Assembly: GCA_900317055.1 (NCBI GenBank)
Contig: ONFF01000020.1
Coordinates: forward strand, 1-64,000
Source of the DNA: an uncultured Bacteroidales bacterium
Lineage (GTDB): Bacteria > Bacteroidota > Bacteroidia > Bacteroidales > F082
DNA length: 64,000 nt
Direction of reading: 5' to 3'
The first letter of the stretch is position 1. Each line of letters opens with the position of its first letter. Shown one piece after another: positions 50,788-58,551 of this stretch. Under the pieces are notes generated by a model, which saw nothing but the letters and a program-made list of their open reading frames with translations, searched no databases and was not told the DNA's origin. The position numbers and the translations under genes were made by a program.

Positions 50788-52262
50788 AAAACATTAGACT
50801 TATTGCTATGGTTGCCCTTATGATGCTTGGGGCAATAGTGCAGGCCCAAGTGGCTGGTGAGTTCTATTCCTTCGTGGGTTGGGAAGACAACAATGGCGGC
50901 TCTGGCATAAGGAGCTTGGCTCATTACACCGAACACGGCAAGAAGGTCGAACTGCCTTATTCCTACCTCATTGATGACCCGGAAGCGATGGGCATTGGCA
51001 ACGACTTTATCACAGATGCCACACCTGGAGTGCTTTATAACAAAGATGATGGAGCCGGTCAGACGAACAAACTGTACAGAAGCATGGACTACGGCCACAC
51101 TTGGGAAGCCATCGACGACCTGTCATCTTACTCAGATGAGTATTGGACTTTCAAGAATGCACCTGGCGTACTTCTCAAGACAAATATCAATCCTGAGGAG
51201 CTGAGAATTAGTTATGATTACGGGAGCCATTTTGAAACCTTGGATATCCCTGCCTTTTATATGAGCATTGTAGCAGGATGGAGTGTCGGTGAGTTTTTCA
51301 GAGAAGATTATTCTGATGAATTGTCATCGTGGTTCCTCACTCACTCGATGGATTTCAACCAGACCGTCGACACGGTCTATTATGCAGAACAAGGCTTTCT
51401 GAACATGAGGGCTGGCGCGAAAGAGGGCGAACTTTACACCTATTATCCATCGTACGAAGACCCCAATTATTATATCATGTCGTACAAGCTTTTCTTCAGC
51501 TCCGATTACGGGCAACACCAACAGATGGTGATGACCGTTGATTCATTGATCATTGGTAATGTGCATGTTATGGACAGTTGGGAATTTATGGTTGACAGCG
51601 AGCCCGGTGTCTTCTATTCCATAAAGAGGGAGAATTCCATTGTCTATGCCAACAGCGGAAAGATTTGGATTGACTATTACCGCGATTATGGCGAGACCTT
51701 GGTGACCACCTATTTCCATCATTTCAGGCCGGATTGGCACAGCCAACACTCTCCGGTGATGGATTGTGAAGTTGCGGGCTTCGACGAAAACAGCGTCACG
51801 CTCCGATGGACCGAGCCGGAACTCAGGCCGGAAGAGGCACTGGTCGGCTATCGGGTTTATCGAGGCGAGACTTTGATTAGTGGGGATTTGATTACCGAAA
51901 CGGAATACACAGACCTATATTCAGGCAACGGACGGCTGAAATACCATGTGTTGGCGGTTTACAGCGATGGTGTGACTTCCAAGGCATACAACATCGTGTA
52001 TTGTGAACAGACGGATGTTGTGGATGAAAATGGTGGCGGAACTAATGTTACTGTATATCCCAATCCTGCCAGCGGGGTTGTGCGGATTGAAGGCGTTGAG
52101 GCCGAGGAGGTTTGGGTTTATAATGCTTTTGGGCAGGTGGTGAAGAGGGTACGGAACTCTAATGAAATTAGTGTGGAAGGTTTGGCGGAAGGGGTTTATT
52201 TGGTGAGGATTATGGATTCAAAGGGAGTTTCGCAAACGGAACGCATCACGGTAATAAGATAA
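50784..52262 (+). CDS. Array gene 7: secreted Asp-box (BNR) plus FN3 protein, T9SS
   Basis: 492 residues. Leader MKNIRLIAMVALMMLGAIVQ (then AQ), LIA type. The passenger contains Asp-box-like turns (LYRSMDYGHTWEAIDD, RISYDYGSHFETL, FSSDYGQHQQM) on a probable beta-propeller. A fibronectin type III domain follows (VTLRWTEPELRPEEALVGYR, VYRGETLI, LKYHVLAVYSDG). Asp boxes occur in sialidases, but no sialidase RIP or catalytic set is visible, so I do not call it one. The sorting domain is as in gene 4, except that the last codons differ (SKGVSQTERITVIR). It is the last array member. Confidence 0.88.
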   Translation: MKNIRLIAMVALMMLGAIVQAQVAGEFYSFVGWEDNNGGSGIRSLAHYTEHGKKVELPYSYLIDDPEAMGIGNDFITDATPGVLYNKDDGAGQTNKLYRSMDYGHTWEAIDDLSSYSDEYWTFKNAPGVLLKTNINPEELRISYDYGSHFETLDIPAFYMSIVAGWSVGEFFREDYSDELSSWFLTHSMDFNQTVDTVYYAEQGFLNMRAGAKEGELYTYYPSYEDPNYYIMSYKLFFSSDYGQHQQMVMTVDSLIIGNVHVMDSWEFMVDSEPGVFYSIKRENSIVYANSGKIWIDYYRDYGETLVTTYFHHFRPDWHSQHSPVMDCEVAGFDENSVTLRWTEPELRPEEALVGYRVYRGETLISGDLITETEYTDLYSGNGRLKYHVLAVYSDGVTSKAYNIVYCEQTDVVDENGGGTNVTVYPNPASGVVRIEGVEAEEVWVYNAFGQVVKRVRNSNEISVEGLAEGVYLVRIMDSKGVSQTERITVIR

Positions 52263-52265
52263 GCC

Positions 52266-52472
52266 ATGAAAAAAGCATCTGCATCCATGATTCTCGCAGT
52301 AGCAGTGGCGGCTTTTGCCGCCCTGCTGCTGGCGGGATGCCAGGAAGGAAGAAACCATGAGATGCGGCAACAGCCAGCGAATGTGGACACCTTGGTATTT
52401 GATGAAGCCTATTATGAGCGGATGTGGTTGTTTGAGGCTGTGGGGGCTGGGGAGGTGAAGCTGGATAAATGA
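52266..52472 (+). CDS. Small lipoprotein, hypothetical
   Basis: 68 residues starting 3 bp after array gene 7. Lipoprotein signal MKKASASMILAVAVAAFAAL, then LLAGC; the remaining 43 residues are short and acidic (DTLVFDEAYYERMWLFEAVG). No family recognised. Its position makes it the tail gene of the array transcript. A word repeat starts at its stop codon, so its C-terminus may have been altered by the repeat insertion. Confidence 0.7.
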   Translation: MKKASASMILAVAVAAFAALLLAGCQEGRNHEMRQQPANVDTLVFDEAYYERMWLFEAVGAGEVKLDK

Positions 52473-52518
52473 GTTTAGAGTTGAGGGTTTAGAGTTTAGA
52501 GTTGTTAGTTGGGAGTTG
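52471..52518. repeat. GAGTTTAGAGTT word repeat
   Basis: A run of GAGTTTAGAGTTGAGGGTTT-type words, the inverse of the AACTCTAAAC words found in the flavoprotein (23174) and GH78 (59832) genes. It begins inside the stop codon of the small lipoprotein. Confidence 0.75.
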
Positions 52519-52635
52519 GTCAGTTTCGTTATTCGTGCTTTAACTACGTTGAAATCGACGATGCGACGATAGACAATACTATGCATTTGTGCTATTGTGC
52601 CAACAAGCCATCGAAAGCTTTGAATTGTCAAAAAA

Positions 52636-52685
52636 TTACACGAAATCAAGGTTGTGAGGTACATGTTTTTTACACGAAATCAAGG
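52636..52685. repeat. 16-bp direct repeat upstream of dnaG
   Basis: TTACACGAAATCAAGG occurs at 52636-52651 and 52670-52685 (34-bp period). The stretch 52519-52747 has no convincing gene; a 63-codon open frame there (52509-52700) looks random. Confidence 0.7.
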
Positions 52686-52722
52686 GCAAAAACAGAATAG
52701 AATTCAATTCAAATTAATTTTG

Positions 52723-52730
52723 TAGTTTTG
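52723..52730 (+). promoter_or_regulatory. -7 box of dnaG
   Basis: TAGTTTTG, 17 bases before the dnaG ATG. No clear TTTG box upstream. Confidence 0.5.
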
Positions 52731-52747
52731 CCAATTATTTCACAACG

Positions 52748-54703
52748 ATGGCCATTCCAAGAGAAACAGTGGAGCAAATCCTACAAGCCGCTCACATTGA
52801 GGAGGTTGTAGGCGAGTTCGTCACGCTGAAAAAGCGTGGGTCGAACCTATGGGGCAATTGTCCCTTCCACAATGAGAAAACGCCTTCGTTCAGTGTCAAT
52901 CCAGCGCGCAACATCTTCAAATGCTTCGGCTGCGGCAAGGCGGGCGACTCGGCCAAGTTCCTCATGGAACATGAGCATTTCACTTACCCTGAAGCCTTGC
53001 GTTATCTTGCGAAGAAGTACAACATCAAAATCGATGAGAAACAGCAGACTGCTGAGGAGATTATGCAGCAGAGCATCCGCGAGAAGATGTTCAACATCAA
53101 CGAGTTCGCCGATAAGTATTTCGTTGATACCCTTTGGAATACGGAGGAAGGCAAGACCATCGGCCTTGAGTATTTCCGTGAGCGCGGCTATTTTGACCCC
53201 ATTATACAGAAATTTCACCTCGGTTACAATCCCGCCAAATGGGACGCCTTCACCGAACATGCCAAGAAAAACGGTTATTCTGAAGAGTTGTTGGAGCAAA
53301 TCGGCCTTTCCATTAAAGGCAATAACGGCCTTTACGACCGCTACCATGGCCGCGTGATGTTCCCCATCCACAGCCTCACGGGTCGTGTCATTGGCTTCGG
53401 CGGCCGTATCCTCACCAACGACAAGAAAAGCCCGAAATACCAGAACTCGCCTGAGTCGGAGATTTATGACAAGAAGCAGACGCTCTATGGCATCTATTTC
53501 GCTAAGAATGCAATAGCTCGTCAAGACGAGTGTATCCTTGTGGAAGGCTATTTTGATGTGTTGCGCATGCACCAAATTGGCATCGAGAATGTGGTGGCCA
53601 GCAGTGGCACTTCACTGACGATGGAGCAGATTCGCCTCGTGAAGCGTTACACGAAGAACATCACCATGCTCTACGACGGCGATGCGGCAGGTATTCATGC
53701 GGCTTTGCGTGGCACCGACATGATTCTCTCGGAGGGCATGAATGTCCGTGTGGTGGTATTACCTCCAGAACACGACCCCGACACCTTTGGCAAGGAGTTT
53801 TCGACGGAATATGTCAGCAACTACCTGAAAGAGAATGCCAAGGATTTCATCCGCTTCAAGACCGAACTATTGCTGAAGGATGCCGAAAACGACCCCATCA
53901 AGCGGGGACAGGTGATTCGTGACATTGTGGAGACCATCTCCGTCATCCCTGACAGCATCTTTCGCATCACCTATGTGAAGGAATGCAGCCGCATCTTGGA
54001 CATGCCCGAGCAGACGCTCACCAACGAGCTGAACAAGATATTGCGTTCCAAACTGAAGAAGACTTTAGGCATTGAGGATAATGTGGTTCCCGAGACGGAT
54101 ACCACGGCAGTGACACCCAAACAGGAGGAAACCGTTGAGGACCAGCTGCCTGCGGGTTATTATCAGGAGCGTGAATTGGTGAAGTTGTTGCTTATGTACG
54201 GCAAAAACACAATCATTGATGAACGAGAAGATGAAAACGGCGAGAAAGTGTATGAGCAAGTCTCTGTGGCCCAGTTGATTGTCGATGACTTGAAGATAGA
54301 TGGCTTCGTGTTCACTAATGTTGTCAACAAAAAGGTTTTTGACATCTTCGACCAAGCCATTGATGCAGGCTATATCCCTGATGATCAGGTTTTTGTTTCA
54401 CATGAGGATGAGACCATTGCCCAATTAGCTGCCGATTTGCTCTCCACACCTTACAAGCTTGACCAATGGGAGAAATATGGGATTTTTGTGAAGCGCGAGG
54501 AGGACATGTTGAAAGCCACGGTGCTGTCATCTATTTATCGTTACAAAGACCTTATCATTGAAGAGCGGCGCAAAGCGGTGGAAGAGGAACTGAAAACCGC
54601 AACTGACCCCGCTGACCAGCTCATCCTACTCAAACAGAAAAAAGACCTCGATGACATCCGCAAGCAGATTAATAAGGAGTTGGGGATAGTCATTGCTAAA
54701 TAG
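52748..54703 (+). CDS. dnaG: DNA primase
   Basis: 651 residues, normal length. N-terminal CHC2 zinc finger NCPFHNEKTPSFSVNPARNI, then FKCFGCGKAGD (residues about 36-66). Primase core with YHGRVMFPIHSLTGRVIGFG, then GRILTNDKKSPKYQNSPESE. TOPRIM motifs ECILVEGYFDVLRMHQIG and TMLYDGDAAGIHAAL, with the metal-binding Glu and DxD. The C-terminal helical region binds DnaB. It makes RNA primers for replication. It has its own promoter and is followed by a repeat and map. Confidence 0.97.
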   Translation: MAIPRETVEQILQAAHIEEVVGEFVTLKKRGSNLWGNCPFHNEKTPSFSVNPARNIFKCFGCGKAGDSAKFLMEHEHFTYPEALRYLAKKYNIKIDEKQQTAEEIMQQSIREKMFNINEFADKYFVDTLWNTEEGKTIGLEYFRERGYFDPIIQKFHLGYNPAKWDAFTEHAKKNGYSEELLEQIGLSIKGNNGLYDRYHGRVMFPIHSLTGRVIGFGGRILTNDKKSPKYQNSPESEIYDKKQTLYGIYFAKNAIARQDECILVEGYFDVLRMHQIGIENVVASSGTSLTMEQIRLVKRYTKNITMLYDGDAAGIHAALRGTDMILSEGMNVRVVVLPPEHDPDTFGKEFSTEYVSNYLKENAKDFIRFKTELLLKDAENDPIKRGQVIRDIVETISVIPDSIFRITYVKECSRILDMPEQTLTNELNKILRSKLKKTLGIEDNVVPETDTTAVTPKQEETVEDQLPAGYYQERELVKLLLMYGKNTIIDEREDENGEKVYEQVSVAQLIVDDLKIDGFVFTNVVNKKVFDIFDQAIDAGYIPDDQVFVSHEDETIAQLAADLLSTPYKLDQWEKYGIFVKREEDMLKATVLSSIYRYKDLIIEERRKAVEEELKTATDPADQLILLKQKKDLDDIRKQINKELGIVIAK

Positions 54704-54708
54704 TCGGG

Positions 54709-54774
54709 GTCTTCGACAGGCTCAGACATCCTAAACTTTTGAAAAAGCGAAGGTCCTTGAGCTTGTCGAAAGGC
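54709..54774. repeat. CTTCGACAGGCTCAG inverted repeat
   Basis: CTTCGACAGGCTCAG (54711-54725) is inverted as CTTGAGCTTGTCGAAAG (54756-54772), with a ~30-bp A-rich loop. Elements of this sequence type are dispersed in many bacterial genomes. It lies between dnaG and map; open frames through it are repeat-derived. Confidence 0.75.
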
Positions 54775-54791
54775 CGTATTCAAAAAAACAC

Positions 54792-54799
54792 TATTTTTG
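54792..54799 (+). promoter_or_regulatory. -7 box of map
   Basis: TATTTTTG, 17 bases before the ATG at 54817, so the upstream in-frame ATG at 54739 (inside the repeat) is not the start. Confidence 0.55.
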
Positions 54800-54816
54800 C
54801 ACCCAAATTCGTAGAT

Positions 54817-55671
54817 ATGTTTACCAGGCGTAAAGTATGGCGTGTGCCGGCCGGACAGGAACCGACAGCATTGGACAAGAAAGTGATGGCGATGGAGGCT
54901 AAAGGCGCGATGGTGCCCAAGCGTAGCCTTATTCGCACCCCCGAAGAGATTGAAGGTATCAAGAAGAGTGGTGTCATCAATACGGCTATCCTTGACCTTG
55001 TGGGTGAAAAGATTCACGCAGGCATGAGCACTTTGGAAATCAACGATCTGGTGCACAACTACACCATCGAGCATGGTGCCATTCCGGCCACTTTGGGCTA
55101 TGAGGGCTATCCCAAGAGCGTTTGCGTCTCCATCAACGAGGTGGTCTGCCACGGCATTCCTTCAGCTAAGGAAATTCTTAAGGAAGGTGACATTGTCAAT
55201 GTGGACTGCACAACGATATTAAATGGCTATTATGCAGATGCTTCGCGAATGTATGTCATTGGCAAGACATCGACCCGCAAGCAAAAGTTGGTGGATGTGG
55301 CCAAGGAATGCCTCTATGTGGGTATGGAGGCTGCCAAGCCATTCGGCTTTGTCGGCGACATCGGTAACGCCATCCAACAACACGCTCACAAAAACGGCTT
55401 CAGCGTGGTGCGTGACCTCTGTGGTCATGGCGTGGGTGTCAAGTTCCACGACGACCCGGAAGTGTTGCATTATGGTAAAAAAGGCACAGGCATGCTCCTT
55501 GTCCCTGGCATGGTATTCACCATTGAGCCGATGATCAACATGGGCACTTGGAAGGTTTTTGTCGACCGCGCCGACGGCTGGACCGTTATCACCGAGGATG
55601 AACTGCCCTCCGCTCAGTGGGAGCACACCTTCTTGATGACCGAGACCGGACTGGAGATTTTGACGCATTAA
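54817..55671 (+). CDS. map: Type I methionine aminopeptidase
   Basis: 284 residues from the ATG at 54817. A ~40-residue N-terminal extension (MFTRRKVWRVPAGQEPTALD) precedes the pita-bread fold (LIRTPEEIEGIKKSGVINTA). Metal ligands: VDCTTILNGYYADASRMYVI (two Asp), GHGVGVKFHDDPEV (His), PGMVFTIEPMINMG (Glu) and EHTFLMTETGLEIL (Glu region). It removes initiator methionine from nascent proteins. The catalytic order is that of type I enzymes. Bacteroidota often carry such an extended copy; whether another map exists cannot be seen here. Confidence 0.93.
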   Translation: MFTRRKVWRVPAGQEPTALDKKVMAMEAKGAMVPKRSLIRTPEEIEGIKKSGVINTAILDLVGEKIHAGMSTLEINDLVHNYTIEHGAIPATLGYEGYPKSVCVSINEVVCHGIPSAKEILKEGDIVNVDCTTILNGYYADASRMYVIGKTSTRKQKLVDVAKECLYVGMEAAKPFGFVGDIGNAIQQHAHKNGFSVVRDLCGHGVGVKFHDDPEVLHYGKKGTGMLLVPGMVFTIEPMINMGTWKVFVDRADGWTVITEDELPSAQWEHTFLMTETGLEILTH

Positions 55672-55811
55672 GTGTTGCAGTCGAACACCCTCTTTCCTTG
55701 TTCACCCTAGGAACATGCAAAATACTCCATTCTCCGAAGCCAGAGAAGCGTTGGTTTTTTAGATGAAACATTACCATTTATGCATGTTCTATACAAATTT
55801 TGTAACTTTAT

Positions 55812-55842
55812 TTTGTAATTCCGAATTATTTTATTATCTTTG
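55812..55842 (+). promoter_or_regulatory. Promoter and operator of the first higBA locus
   Basis: TTTG (55812-55815), 19-bp spacer, TATCTTTG (55835-55842). The spacer opens with TAATTCCGAATTA (55816-55828), a perfect 6-1-6 palindrome, a likely autorepression site for HigA. Confidence 0.7.
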
Positions 55843-55868
55843 CGGCACAAAACATAAATAATGCCGTT

Positions 55869-56165
55869 ATGCGAATCATCGCAAAGAAGACACTGACCCA
55901 ATATGCCGAAAACCATCCGCAAGCAGCGGGAAGCCTTAACGATTGGTTTGAAAAGACCCGAAAAGCAGAATGGAACAATCTGACCGACATTAGGCAAACC
56001 TTCAATAGTGTGGATTATGTTGGCAACCAGCGTTATGTGTTCAATATCAATGGGAATAACTATCGCCTTGTAGTGCTGATCCTCATGACTTCCAAAACGG
56101 TTTACATTCGCTTCATCGGCACACATGCAGAATATGACAGAATTACGGACATTGAAAACATTTGA
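55869..56165 (+). CDS. higB: HigB-type mRNA interferase toxin
   Basis: 98 residues of the HigB_toxin (PF09907) type: MRIIAKKTLTQYAENHPQAA, DWFEKTRKAEWNNLTDIRQT, then VGNQRYVFNINGNNYRLVVL and VYIRFIGTHAEYDRI. Members are ribosome-dependent mRNA interferases. The antitoxin gene follows after 3 bp, in the toxin-first order typical of higBA. The promoter has a palindromic operator in its spacer. Confidence 0.92.
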   Translation: MRIIAKKTLTQYAENHPQAAGSLNDWFEKTRKAEWNNLTDIRQTFNSVDYVGNQRYVFNINGNNYRLVVLILMTSKTVYIRFIGTHAEYDRITDIENI

Positions 56166-56168
56166 GTC

Positions 56169-56534
56169 ATGGCACAACTAAAAACAGAAGAGGCTTACAA
56201 TGCCGCAATGCAACGCATCGAAGAACTTTTGAAAGTGGTGACAGATGATACCCCAATCACTGACCCTAACTATCAGGAACTCGACATCCTTTCCGACATG
56301 GTAGAGGAATACGAGGACCTTCATTTCTCCTTTAGCAAACCGACATTGCCTGATGTCATTAGGCTTCGTATGTATGAGCGCAGTTTGACACAGGCAGCTG
56401 TGGCAAAGCTTCTTGGAATCAGCCCATCGAGAATGAGCGAACTGATGCATGGCAAAATGGAGCCGTCTTATCAACTCTCCCGTGCCCTTTGCCTCAAACT
56501 CAACATTGAGCCTGCAGTAGTACTGGGAGTTTGA
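56169..56534 (+). CDS. higA: HigA-type antitoxin
   Basis: 121 residues. The N-terminal half is acidic and probably wraps the toxin (ELDILSDMVEEYEDLHFSFS). The C-terminal half is a Cro/C1-type HTH (LRMYERSLTQAAVAKLLGIS, PSRMSELMHGKMEPSYQLSR). It neutralises HigB and likely represses the operon by binding the palindrome at 55816. It starts 3 bp after higB. Confidence 0.9.
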   Translation: MAQLKTEEAYNAAMQRIEELLKVVTDDTPITDPNYQELDILSDMVEEYEDLHFSFSKPTLPDVIRLRMYERSLTQAAVAKLLGISPSRMSELMHGKMEPSYQLSRALCLKLNIEPAVVLGV

Positions 56535-56739
56535 GAAGATTCGACTTTCTCAAAACCATCGCGTTTATCCAATTGACACAGGGAGAGCCGATTATTGAAG
56601 TGGCTTAGTAATATCATGTATTTGATTTCCAATATGTTATTGATTTCCAATTCTTATTTTATAATCAATAGATTGTAAATTCATTATAATTATGTAAATA
56701 ACTATTTAGAAAATTTTAACAATTTTTAACAAATTTTCT
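56535..56739. other. A+T-rich intergenic stretch
   Basis: After the higA stop codon there are about 200 bp with strong A+T bias (runs such as TTTAACAATTTTTAAC) and no gene that I can support. Nothing is clearly a terminator. It leads into the promoter at 56740. Confidence 0.5.
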
Positions 56740-56770
56740 TTTGCTACCCATGAAAAATCCTATTCCTTTG
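56740..56770 (+). promoter_or_regulatory. Promoter of the small ORF/deiminase pair
   Basis: TTTG (56740-56743), 19-bp spacer, TTCCTTTG (56763-56770); the -7 box lacks the first TA but keeps CTTTG. It lies 29 bases before the small ORF. Confidence 0.45.
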
Positions 56771-56799
56771 CACTCGATTCAAATACAGACCTTGATGCT

Positions 56800-56940
56800 A
56801 TGGAAAAAGAAAAATCGACAACTCGAAAAAGAAAAACCGCAATCATTGATGTGGACATTCCTGAATGCTGGAATTTGCAAAACATGATTGTTTCCACAAA
56901 AAACAAAGAACCAAAAAACTATACGGATTATGATTATTGA
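56800..56940 (+). CDS. 46-residue basic small ORF overlapping the deiminase gene
   Basis: The ORF reads MEKEKSTTRKRKTAIIDVDI, then PECWNLQNM and a tail ending NYTDYDY, stop at 56938. It has a plausible promoter and leader and overlaps the deiminase start (56930) by 11 bp in another frame, which would allow translational coupling. No known family. It may be a real small basic protein or an upstream regulatory ORF. The alternative is that it is chance in A-rich sequence. Confidence 0.45.
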   Translation: MEKEKSTTRKRKTAIIDVDIPECWNLQNMIVSTKNKEPKNYTDYDY

Positions 56941-57778
56941 CAGCCGAACCAACAAAGTCTATCTGGCGCAAGGATTACTCCATTATATGCCAGCCTACTT
57001 GAATCTTCTGAAAGCATTAACAACGGAAGGCATTAACAATGCGTTCCTTCCTTTGACAGAATCGGTAAAACACATTTGGGCACGAGACTATATGCCCATC
57101 CAATTAGAGCAGAACATATTCCTTCAATATCGGTATCAACCTGATTATTTGAAAGGCTTTGAGGATTATATTCCAAATTACGATTTCATTTGTAAAAAAC
57201 TGAAACTGAATTGCATCAAGACCGACATCATATTAGACGGAGGTAATGTGATCAAATGCGGAAACAAGGTCATAATGACCGACAAGATCTTCCAAGAGAA
57301 TTTTCATAAAGAAAAGAATGACTTAATCAAAGAGTTGGAAGAACTATTCCAAGCCGAGTTGGTACTGATACCTTGGGATCGTTATGAAATGTATGGCCAT
57401 GCCGATGGAATGGTCAGATATATCCGAGGAAACATTGTATTATTGAACAATTATGTGGATTTTGACAAAAATCTCCGGCAGCATTTGCTTGAAATCTTGT
57501 CTGCACACTTCATTGTTGAAGAATTGGAATACGAATTGCCACTCAGTTCAAAAATGTCGTGGGCTTATTTGAACTTTCTTCAAACAGAAAAATGTATTTT
57601 TGTGCCTGGATTGTCCTGCAAAGAAGACCAAAAGGCTGTTGAGCAGATACAACAACTCTATCCGCAGCAAAAGGTAATCTTGATAGAGGGATGTAGAGAC
57701 ATCGTAAAGGATGGAGGAGCATTAAACTGCATCAGTTGGAACATCTTGGAAGAAACATCAGATAAACAAAGACAATAA
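56930..57778 (+). CDS. Agmatine deiminase / peptidyl-arginine deiminase family protein
   Basis: 282 residues from the ATG at 56930; an in-frame TTG at 56888 is less likely. Guanidino-group hydrolase signatures: KHIWARDYMPIQL, LDGGNVIKCGNKVI, YGHADGMVRYIRGN (catalytic His and Asp) and DGGALNCISWN (catalytic Cys). This is the PAD_porph family that includes agmatine deiminases, which give N-carbamoylputrescine. It is shorter than typical agmatine deiminase (~350) and more divergent, so the substrate is uncertain. The region is A+T-rich. Confidence 0.85.
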   Translation: MIIDSRTNKVYLAQGLLHYMPAYLNLLKALTTEGINNAFLPLTESVKHIWARDYMPIQLEQNIFLQYRYQPDYLKGFEDYIPNYDFICKKLKLNCIKTDIILDGGNVIKCGNKVIMTDKIFQENFHKEKNDLIKELEELFQAELVLIPWDRYEMYGHADGMVRYIRGNIVLLNNYVDFDKNLRQHLLEILSAHFIVEELEYELPLSSKMSWAYLNFLQTEKCIFVPGLSCKEDQKAVEQIQQLYPQQKVILIEGCRDIVKDGGALNCISWNILEETSDKQRQ

Positions 57779-57794
57779 CAAATCCATTAGCACT

Positions 57795-58490
57795 ATGACA
57801 ACAAACCTTACTGATGAATTCGTAAAAAAACACACTTTAATGGAGTGCTTGAAAGAATTTGATGGCGCACATGGGAACACAGAGGAACAAAAACTCAAAT
57901 CATTGGAAAAGCCTTTTGAAGCGCTTGCTAAAAAGATGATTTATGGTGGTTTTATAAAAGTTAGAGAAGAATATGCTATCTTCATTCACACTCTTGAATT
58001 CTATTATCATGAAGAAATAAAACATGATGGTATACAAATAAAAGATGAAATAGTGTACCATCGTAATGATAAGTTTAAAGATAGACAGGTACCGTATTTT
58101 CCACTAATGACCCTTCATTCACATTGGTCAGGTTTCGATATTACTTTTGAAAACCCCGAGAAACATTATCGAGCATCAGCACTAATCCGCAAATATGCAG
58201 TCTATGACATTCAAGCAAAAAAATTTGTCCGTCTAGATACTTCAGGCGGTGGGGTGAATTACATTTTGCAAGATGAGCCTCGGTACGATGGCCGTTCCAC
58301 ATACCTCCAATTCTATCTTAATGGTTTTCCAATTGATGGAACAAACTCCAAAATCAAATGGATACCTTTTAATAATCCATATGATGGAAAGGTTGAAAAT
58401 AAGCCTAGACAAAATGCCCATGACCATAATTGGGCATATTGTAGCGATGATATTAAAGGGTTTCTAATAGAGATTATAAAGGGTGTTTAA
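57795..58490 (+). CDS. Hypothetical protein
   Basis: 231 residues, cytoplasmic, unrecognised. A helical N-terminus (MTTNLTDEFVKKHTLMECLK) is followed by a beta-rich domain with several aromatic and histidine residues (FIHTLEFYYHEEIKHDG, MTLHSHWSGFDITFENPEKH, TSGGGVNYILQDEPRYDG). The pattern is loosely reminiscent of glycosylase-like beta folds, but I would not assign it. A+T-rich; starts 16 bp after the deiminase, so it is probably co-transcribed and acquired together with it. Confidence 0.7.
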   Translation: MTTNLTDEFVKKHTLMECLKEFDGAHGNTEEQKLKSLEKPFEALAKKMIYGGFIKVREEYAIFIHTLEFYYHEEIKHDGIQIKDEIVYHRNDKFKDRQVPYFPLMTLHSHWSGFDITFENPEKHYRASALIRKYAVYDIQAKKFVRLDTSGGGVNYILQDEPRYDGRSTYLQFYLNGFPIDGTNSKIKWIPFNNPYDGKVENKPRQNAHDHNWAYCSDDIKGFLIEIIKGV

Positions 58491-58551
58491 AAATATTTCT
58501 ATTGGAATCATATTAATAAATGTATTTTCGTGAGTCAGAAGATTTATCGTC

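Noticed and set aside
50784-52262. Exo-alpha-sialidase
   Set aside because: Asp-box-like turns are present, but no RIP motif or catalytic Arg/Tyr/Glu set could be found.
52636-52685. Two-repeat CRISPR remnant
   Set aside because: Only two 16-bp copies, no further repeats, no cas genes in the window.
52509-52700. 63-residue ORF before dnaG
   Set aside because: It covers word repeats and the direct repeat, has no ribosome site and no recognisable protein features.
54739-54816. N-terminal extension of map starting at 54739
   Set aside because: It is encoded by a dispersed inverted repeat, and a -7 promoter box lies downstream of it at 54792.
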